Assembly (NCBI GenBank): GCA_030146155.1
Contig: JASLCF010000104.1
Coordinates: 1-27,795, forward strand
DNA: 27,795 nucleotides
Reading direction: 5' to 3'
Source: Savagea sp.
GTDB taxonomy: Bacteria; Bacillota; Bacilli; Bacillales_A; Planococcaceae
Below, piece after piece: positions 23,402-27,795 of this stretch. Position numbers and translations under genes: made by a program. Position 1 is the stretch's first letter. Every line of letters begins with the position of its first letter. The notes under the pieces were generated by a model, which worked only from the letters and a program-made list of their open reading frames with translations, was not told the origin of the DNA and did no database searches.

Positions 23402-25291
23402 ATGTCTGAAATGAGTCGGTTCATTCAATTTAATGATGAAACCATTGACCCTAATGATTATTTAACCTATGAACGATTGGCAAGAGCATTGACCGAAGAA
23501 GATGTCCTTATTGCAGAACGACAATTGCTTGAGATTCAAATTGCAGAAAAAACAATTGCCATGAGTGTTTTTTGGCGACACCGTTCACCCTCTGTGACTC
23601 ATAGTGGACGACTGACAGATATTTATTTGTTGTCCCTTGGTTTTTGGTCCCATTTTAACTTAAAAGATTGGCGAACAATACTGATGGAATATGTAGGGAA
23701 ATACCCAGAGTTGCTGCAACAATTAACTTTATTATTTGAAGAAGTTAGATTATCTGAGATGATTCAACAGGAGAGAAAAGGTACAAGAAAACATTTTAAA
23801 GTGCGTGTGGAACAATACCTACTTCATCATGAAAACCGATTAAAGGCGAATATAGAGCGTGGGGACTGGTCGGATGCATTGATTAATCAACTCTATCTCT
23901 ATATCCATGAAGGAAGTTTATATACTACACTACTTCCTAAACACTTCCCTATAGCTCAATTGGAGCATTTCAGTTTGGAGGTAGAGCAACTAAGAAGTAC
24001 AGCAGATAGTACTTGGTTGGCACTTCGTTTTGTTTTACTAATGGAACAATGGTTAACACATGACGTGACTACGCCTTATTATGCATTCAATCAATTTTTA
24101 ACGGTAGAAAAGATACGTCCTTTTTCTTATCATGAAGGGATGAAAGAAGCAGAGTGGGGCAAGGAAGATGAAAAAGAAACAATAGAGGAAGTGTATCGTA
24201 CGTGGCATAGAGAGTCCGATGATGAAGAAGGGGTACATCTACAGTATGAGTTATCCCACGGTACAAAAGGGAAAAGTTTATCAGAGGAAGCTGAACAAGG
24301 AAGAGATGCCGAAGAAATTGATCATATTCAACAAGGGGCAAGTCATGCATCGTCTGATAGACGTTCAGATGAACAGTCAGTAGATGAAGGGAAAGAATCT
24401 TCGGCAAGCGGTGAAGGATTTGATTACGGTATCGCCAATCGACATGTTGACTTACAACTCGAACCGATGCCAACTACATTGACGAACGAGCAACATTCCT
24501 TGATTGAAGAGTGGCGACAAGCGGATCGAAAAGAAGTGAAACGATTCGTTCAAGAGATAGAACGACGAATGGAAAAGAAAAAAGAAAGTCCACGAAAAGG
24601 CATGCAGTACGGAAGGGTTCAATCCAGTGCATTATTACAATTATGGACAACGACTCGTCCCAAAATATTTTATAAAAAGAATCAACCAGCGAAACCATTA
24701 GATGCTGTGTTTGGTTTATTAATCGATACGAGTGGTTCGATGTGGAATAAACTAGATGAAACGAAGCGGGCGGTCTTGCTTTTTCATGATATTTTAACAC
24801 AGTTGAGGGTAGCACACCAATTGACTACCTATTCAGAAGATGCCATTAGAGCCACGAAAGAAATGCAGCCAAATCTCTTTAAAATGATCCATTCCTTCGA
24901 AGCATTAGGTCAGGATGCTGCTCATGCCATCATGAATATGGATGCGGAAGAAGATAATAGAGATGGTTTTGCTATTCGTTGGATGGCCAATCAATTAAAG
25001 TATCGGCCTGAAAAGCATCGATTTCTATTTGTTTTTTCAGATGGCGAACCTTCTGCTTTTCACTATGGTGAAAACGGGATAGTGGATACAAGAGAAGCAG
25101 TGATTGAGGCAGAAAGAATGGGAATTCAAGTGTTGCATTTGTTTTTAAATGATGAAGAGCCTACAGAGCAGCAACTTGCTCTATTCAGAAAAATCTACGG
25201 TACAAAATCAGTTGCCACTAATCATCTCCAAGCATTTAATGATCAAACTTTACGTATGCTTAGGAAATTGATGCAACATATTTTAAAATAA
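23402..25291 (+). CDS. yojO: VWA-domain partner of YojN (YojO-like)
   Basis: 629 residues, ATG one base after the yojN stop with a GGGTGAG site inside yojN. About 265 residues of helical N-terminal domain are followed by a very acidic, Ser/Glu-rich linker (about 250-350, low complexity). A charged segment (KKKESPRKGMQYGRVQSS) and a C-terminal von Willebrand A domain come next. The metal-ion-dependent adhesion site is complete at DTSGSM (Asp442, Ser444, Ser446) and FSDGEPS. The arrangement (helical domain, acidic linker, C-terminal VWA) is that of NorD/CobT-like partners of MoxR ATPases. The client protein is unknown. It ends at a terminator shared with the convergent GIY-YIG gene. Confidence 0.88.
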   Translation: MSEMSRFIQFNDETIDPNDYLTYERLARALTEEDVLIAERQLLEIQIAEKTIAMSVFWRHRSPSVTHSGRLTDIYLLSLGFWSHFNLKDWRTILMEYVGKYPELLQQLTLLFEEVRLSEMIQQERKGTRKHFKVRVEQYLLHHENRLKANIERGDWSDALINQLYLYIHEGSLYTTLLPKHFPIAQLEHFSLEVEQLRSTADSTWLALRFVLLMEQWLTHDVTTPYYAFNQFLTVEKIRPFSYHEGMKEAEWGKEDEKETIEEVYRTWHRESDDEEGVHLQYELSHGTKGKSLSEEAEQGRDAEEIDHIQQGASHASSDRRSDEQSVDEGKESSASGEGFDYGIANRHVDLQLEPMPTTLTNEQHSLIEEWRQADRKEVKRFVQEIERRMEKKKESPRKGMQYGRVQSSALLQLWTTTRPKIFYKKNQPAKPLDAVFGLLIDTSGSMWNKLDETKRAVLLFHDILTQLRVAHQLTTYSEDAIRATKEMQPNLFKMIHSFEALGQDAAHAIMNMDAEEDNRDGFAIRWMANQLKYRPEKHRFLFVFSDGEPSAFHYGENGIVDTREAVIEAERMGIQVLHLFLNDEEPTEQQLALFRKIYGTKSVATNHLQAFNDQTLRMLRKLMQHILK

Positions 25292-25327
25292 AAATACAAG
25301 CCCCTTGGATAGGGACTTGTATTTTTT
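25291..25327. terminator. Bidirectional terminator between yojO and the GIY-YIG gene
   Basis: AAAATACAAG (25291-25300) pairs with CTTGTATTTT (25316-25325) around an inner CCC/GGG. A's on the left and T's on the right allow use from both strands; the stop codons of both genes overlap it. Confidence 0.87.
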
Positions 25328-25679
25328 ATGCTTCTTTAAAGAAGGCTTTGTCGTAGTTATACTTCGCACGTTCGTGATTGATGAAGTACGTTTCTAACAT
25401 TTCACGCTCAACCGGACTGTCAATATAATAAATTTTAATGGTCGCAATCTCTTTTCGATAAGGGGTTAACGGACTCCCTTGATCTTGCAAATGTTTTTTA
25501 ATACGCTGTCTCATTTTTCTAGCTTTTCCAACGAACATGCATTGTCCATTCATATCAAAGTAGAGAACGAGTCCACCTTTTTCTCTTGAAACGCCTTGAA
25601 CATTAGCAAATCCGTGTAATTCTTCACTATTTTCTCTTTTTAAAATAACATCAAAAGCTCTTGGTTCAACTGTAATCAT
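25326..25679 (-). CDS. Stand-alone GIY-YIG nuclease-domain protein (UvrC-N-like)
   Basis: 117 residues from ATG 25679, with AAGGAG about 11 bases upstream, a little distant. After 35 residues of leader comes a GIY-YIG module: GLVLYF (36-41) replaces GIY, FVGKAR (49-54) replaces YVGKA, Arg57/Arg59 follow, and Glu96 sits 12 residues before Asn108 of KYN, the spacing of the metal-binding Glu and PRYN end in UvrC. Key catalytic positions are therefore present, but the two tyrosine-centred motifs are degenerate. The UvrB-binding, UvrC-homology and HhH domains of UvrC are absent. Proteins of this type are often labelled 'nucleotide excision repair endonuclease' in Bacillales; a role in structure-specific DNA cleavage is plausible but unproven. 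Confidence 0.75.
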   Translation of the reverse strand: MITVEPRAFDVILKRENSEELHGFANVQGVSREKGGLVLYFDMNGQCMFVGKARKMRQRIKKHLQDQGSPLTPYRKEIATIKIYYIDSPVEREMLETYFINHERAKYNYDKAFFKEA

Positions 25680-25727
25680 GAATAGAAGTCTCCTTTTTTT
25701 AACTTATTAAGTGTAGCATAATCAGAA

Positions 25728-25766
25728 ACAAACATCCATCTTCAAAAAGAATGGATGTTTGTCTTT
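25728..25766 (-). terminator. Terminator of the xpaC-yaaN operon
   Basis: ACAAACATCCAT (25728-25739) and ATGGATGTTTGT (25751-25762) form a perfect 12-bp stem just past the yaaN stop. On the minus strand it is followed by TTTCTG, a short T-run, so efficiency is probably moderate. Confidence 0.72.
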
Positions 25767-25769
25767 TCA

Positions 25770-26963
25770 TTATTGATTTTGTTGTTGCGTTTGATCATAG
25801 ACAGTGAGTAAGCGTTGCTTCAATTCGCCTTCCATACGAGCAATTTCAACTTCAGCTTGTTGACGTTTCACACGGCCTTCTTGTTGAATCGTTAACGTTT
25901 CTTCAATCGTAGTAATTAAATTCTCTTGTGTTTGTTTCAATGTTTCAATTTCAATTAAACCACGTTCATTTTCTTTAGCAGTTTCAATTGTATTAACTTT
26001 AAGCATTTCAGAATTTTTAAGTAATAAATCGTTGGTCGTCTGCGTGACTAACTTTTGAGATTCGACTGCTTGTTGTTGGCGATTTAAAGTAAGTGCAATA
26101 GCAATCTGATTTTTCCAAAGCGGGATAGCAGTCATGATAGAACTTTGAATTTTTTCTGCAAGTGCTTGGTTAGTTTGTTGAATCATTCGAATTTGTGGCG
26201 CACTTTGAATCGTAATTTGACGTGACAGTTGCAAATCATGTAAACGTTTATCCAAACGATCGACATACTGCATCATATCATTCACTTCTTGAATCGCCAT
26301 TTGGTCATTTGAAGCTTCTGCCTCAGCTCTCATTTTCGGAATAACATCATTAAGAATTTCATCTCTTTTTAATTCAGCAGCCGCAATATACACATTGAGT
26401 GCTTGAAAGTATGATTTGTTTTGCTCGTAGAGTTGGTCTAAACTTTGAACATCCTTTAATAAACCACTTTTATTATGCTCAAGTTGAACAGAAATTTTAT
26501 CAATTTGAGTGCCTAATTTTTCATACTTACTCATCATTTCTTGAATTGAACGTTGTGCTTTTTTAAATAATTTTCCAATGAAATTTTGTTTTTGTGGGGT
26601 TAAATCTTCAGGATCTAACAGTGAAAGTTTACCCATCAACTCATTTAAGACATCCCCAATTGGTCCAATATCGTTAGACTGTACATGGTTCAGCATGGTA
26701 TTTGAGAAGTTCGTTAACTCCTTCTGTGCATTTGCACCATACGTAATAATTGCCTCGTTATTCCCAAGTGGAATTTGTTTAGCGATTTGTTTCGCTTTCT
26801 CTTGTTCAGCTGGTTCTAGACGATCAAGCATCGTTTGTTTTTGTTCGACTACAGTAGGTGTAGTCGTTTCAGTTGCAAATGTATCAGAAACTTCAAAGGG
26901 CGTATCTAGTAAATCGTCTAGTGATTTAAACGTTGTTTCAGGTGTTGTTTTATTTTCAGTCAT
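25770..26963 (-). CDS. yaaN: TelA/YaaN-family toxic-anion-resistance-like protein
   Basis: 397 residues, ATG at 26963 overlapping the end of xpaC by 8 bases; its ribosome binding site (GAGGAGG) lies in xpaC. A disordered acidic/Thr-rich N-terminus (about 1-45) is followed by long helical, coiled-coil sequence: GNNEAIITYGANAQKELTNFSNTML, SVQLEHNKSGLLKDVQSLDQLYEQN, and QIAIALTLNRQQQAVESQKLVTQTTNDLLLKNSEML. These are the landmarks of the TelA family. TelA proteins are linked to tellurite, nisin and other envelope-stress tolerance; no enzymatic activity is known. The pairing with xpaC is conserved in Bacillus. Expressed from the ECF-type promoter before xpaC. Confidence 0.92.
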   Translation of the reverse strand: MTENKTTPETTFKSLDDLLDTPFEVSDTFATETTTPTVVEQKQTMLDRLEPAEQEKAKQIAKQIPLGNNEAIITYGANAQKELTNFSNTMLNHVQSNDIGPIGDVLNELMGKLSLLDPEDLTPQKQNFIGKLFKKAQRSIQEMMSKYEKLGTQIDKISVQLEHNKSGLLKDVQSLDQLYEQNKSYFQALNVYIAAAELKRDEILNDVIPKMRAEAEASNDQMAIQEVNDMMQYVDRLDKRLHDLQLSRQITIQSAPQIRMIQQTNQALAEKIQSSIMTAIPLWKNQIAIALTLNRQQQAVESQKLVTQTTNDLLLKNSEMLKVNTIETAKENERGLIEIETLKQTQENLITTIEETLTIQQEGRVKRQQAEVEIARMEGELKQRLLTVYDQTQQQNQ

Positions 26964-27609
26964 GTTTAATTTCCTCCTCGATGGCTTTTGGACGGCTATT
27001 TTTTAATGCGACATCAATGTAATCCAATTCAATATTCATTTGCGATACATCTGTTGACACTGCTTTTTTTAAATCTTCTTCCAACAGTTCTTTAATATCA
27101 TTCAATCTGTGCTTAGTAGTGGCTAGAGCAATTTTAAATTCCTTATCTTGAATAGGTTGGTTCGTTAATAATGTGTATTTAGAAGTGACTTCAACAGCGG
27201 AATCTAAATGTGCATAAAAGAAACGATCCACTAGATAGAATTTAGTAGGGTTTTGTTGGACCAATTGAATGACTTTTTTAGCAATTTGATTTAAATCATA
27301 GAGTTGACGAAACGAATGAACTGAACGAACGTTACTATAACTATTGTTGAGTTCACGTAATTTCGATTTTGCATCATCAATGGCCCCCATAATTCGACGG
27401 TACTCACCTCGAGAAAGACCAAGTGCTTTCGCATTTTTTGTAGTTTGAACTTGTTTCGAAATAAATAAGGTTGAACCGTAAGCGACTATCATTAATCCTG
27501 TCGCTCCGAAAAAACCAATATTTAAACTGATCATAGCATATAACCAAGTGGTCACACTAATGGGTAAGGCGAGCAAGTGACGCGTGAAAAATTGTTTAAC
27601 GATATTCAT
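26956..27609 (-). CDS. xpaC: XpaC-family membrane protein
   Basis: 217 residues, ATG at 27609 with AAGGAGGAG about 8 bases upstream. Two hydrophobic helices (about 12-31 and 33-51) form a hairpin anchor. A long helical cytoplasmic region follows (LGLSRGEYRRIMGAIDDAKSKLREL and on to the end, including NPTKFYLVDRFFYAHLDSAVEVTSKY). This matches XpaC, first noted for hydrolysis of 5-bromo-4-chloroindolyl phosphate; that activity is probably indirect. The function may lie in envelope stress tolerance together with YaaN/TelA, encoded by the overlapping downstream gene. Confidence 0.9.
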   Translation of the reverse strand: MNIVKQFFTRHLLALPISVTTWLYAMISLNIGFFGATGLMIVAYGSTLFISKQVQTTKNAKALGLSRGEYRRIMGAIDDAKSKLRELNNSYSNVRSVHSFRQLYDLNQIAKKVIQLVQQNPTKFYLVDRFFYAHLDSAVEVTSKYTLLTNQPIQDKEFKIALATTKHRLNDIKELLEEDLKKAVSTDVSQMNIELDYIDVALKNSRPKAIEEEIKHD

Positions 27610-27647
27610 ATCGCTCCTCCTTGTCTAATTTCTTGTCGTACTATTCA

Positions 27648-27673
27648 TACGAATCTACAATCAAAAAGTTTCA
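27648..27673 (-). promoter_or_regulatory. ECF (sigma-W-type) promoter of xpaC-yaaN
   Basis: On the minus strand TGAAAC (27673-27668), 16 bases, then CGTA (27651-27648), about 38 bases before the xpaC ATG. This equals the B. subtilis sigma-W consensus, and xpaC-yaaN is, to my knowledge, a member of the B. subtilis sigma-W regulon, so the conservation of both genes and promoter supports the call. A TATAAT-like box further upstream (about 27683-27690) has no good -35 partner. Confidence 0.8.
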
Positions 27674-27758
27674 TTCTTTCTTTAATTATACATGATAGTT
27701 TAGTCACAATGCTATGAAAGAACTTGAATGATTGAGTCAAGTTTTTGTGGGTGATTAT

Positions 27759-27789
27759 TTGATCCAGGTAAAACTCTTCAAAATATAAT
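27759..27789 (+). promoter_or_regulatory. Possible promoter for a gene beyond the right edge
   Basis: TTGATC (27759-27764), 19 bases, TATAAT (27784-27789), followed by the window end. The wide spacer and missing gene keep confidence low. Nothing else is seen between 27674 and the edge, apart from a 7-bp inverted repeat (AACTTGA...TCAAGTT) near 27721-27743. Confidence 0.35.
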
Positions 27790-27795
27790 GAGGTT

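Noticed and set aside
24150..24450. Acidic Ser/Glu-rich part of yojO as a frameshift or foreign insert
   Set aside because: The frame is continuous and such linkers are normal in VWA partners of MoxR ATPases.
27721..27745. AACTTGA/TCAAGTT hairpin followed by T's near the right edge
   Set aside because: Only 7 bp, no gene before it on the plus strand; not enough for a terminator or sRNA call.
1..27795. Mobile elements, prophage, CRISPR, defence islands
   Set aside because: No transposase, integrase, repeat array or compositional break is visible; genes are core metabolism with conserved order.

Overview
The window is ordinary chromosome from a low-GC Gram-positive bacterium of the order Bacillales. 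Strong AGGAGG-type ribosome binding sites, frequent TTG/GTG starts and stem-plus-T-run terminators point there. So do blocks of gene order shared with Bacillus subtilis: yqhL/lipM, ypjP-thyA-dfrA, ypmR/ypmS, deoD/ctpA, odhAB near yojN/yojO, and xpaC-yaaN. A Planococcaceae/Caryophanaceae-type genome is my best guess, from overall feel rather than any diagnostic gene. I see no rRNA, tRNA, insertion sequence, prophage or CRISPR array.

Layout. 1-1145 (-) is a BrnQ branched-chain amino acid carrier cut by the window edge. 1315-1887 (+) is a DUF218 (YdcF/SanA-like) protein, sharing a terminator with a convergent membrane-anchored rhodanese (YqhL-like) that has no cysteine. The octanoyltransferase gene lipM follows, then a HAD phosphatase, two unrecognised membrane proteins and a 25-residue membrane peptide that is easily missed. 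5404-5988 is ypjP. From 6234 to 12668 ten genes run head to tail with no internal terminator: thyA, dfrA, plsC-like, degV-like, ypmR, ypmS, msrA, msrB, yozE, deoD. Next come ctpA (S41 protease), a CobW-type GTPase, a convergent MATE exporter, a MurG-family glycosyltransferase lying outside any cell-division cluster, and odhA/odhB (2-oxoglutarate dehydrogenase E1/E2). After these are a small DUF6501-like protein, the yojN/yojO ATPase-VWA pair, a stand-alone GIY-YIG protein (-) and the xpaC-yaaN (TelA) operon (-).

How the genes fit together. LipM makes the octanoyl-GcvH precursor of the lipoyl groups that OdhB needs. ThyA and DfrA close the folate/dTMP cycle. The DegV-like fatty-acid carrier sits beside a PlsC-like acyltransferase. 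MsrA and MsrB repair oxidised methionine. YpjP and XpaC-YaaN each have a promoter that fits the ECF sigma-W type (TGAAAC-N16-CGTA), suggesting that both answer envelope stress.

I found no clearly new multi-gene system. The most interesting items are the second ECF-type promoter in front of ypjP, the 25-aa membrane peptide gene whose putative promoter overlaps it, the leftward terminator downstream of lipM that serves no visible gene, the cysteine-less rhodanese, and the off-cluster MurG paralogue.
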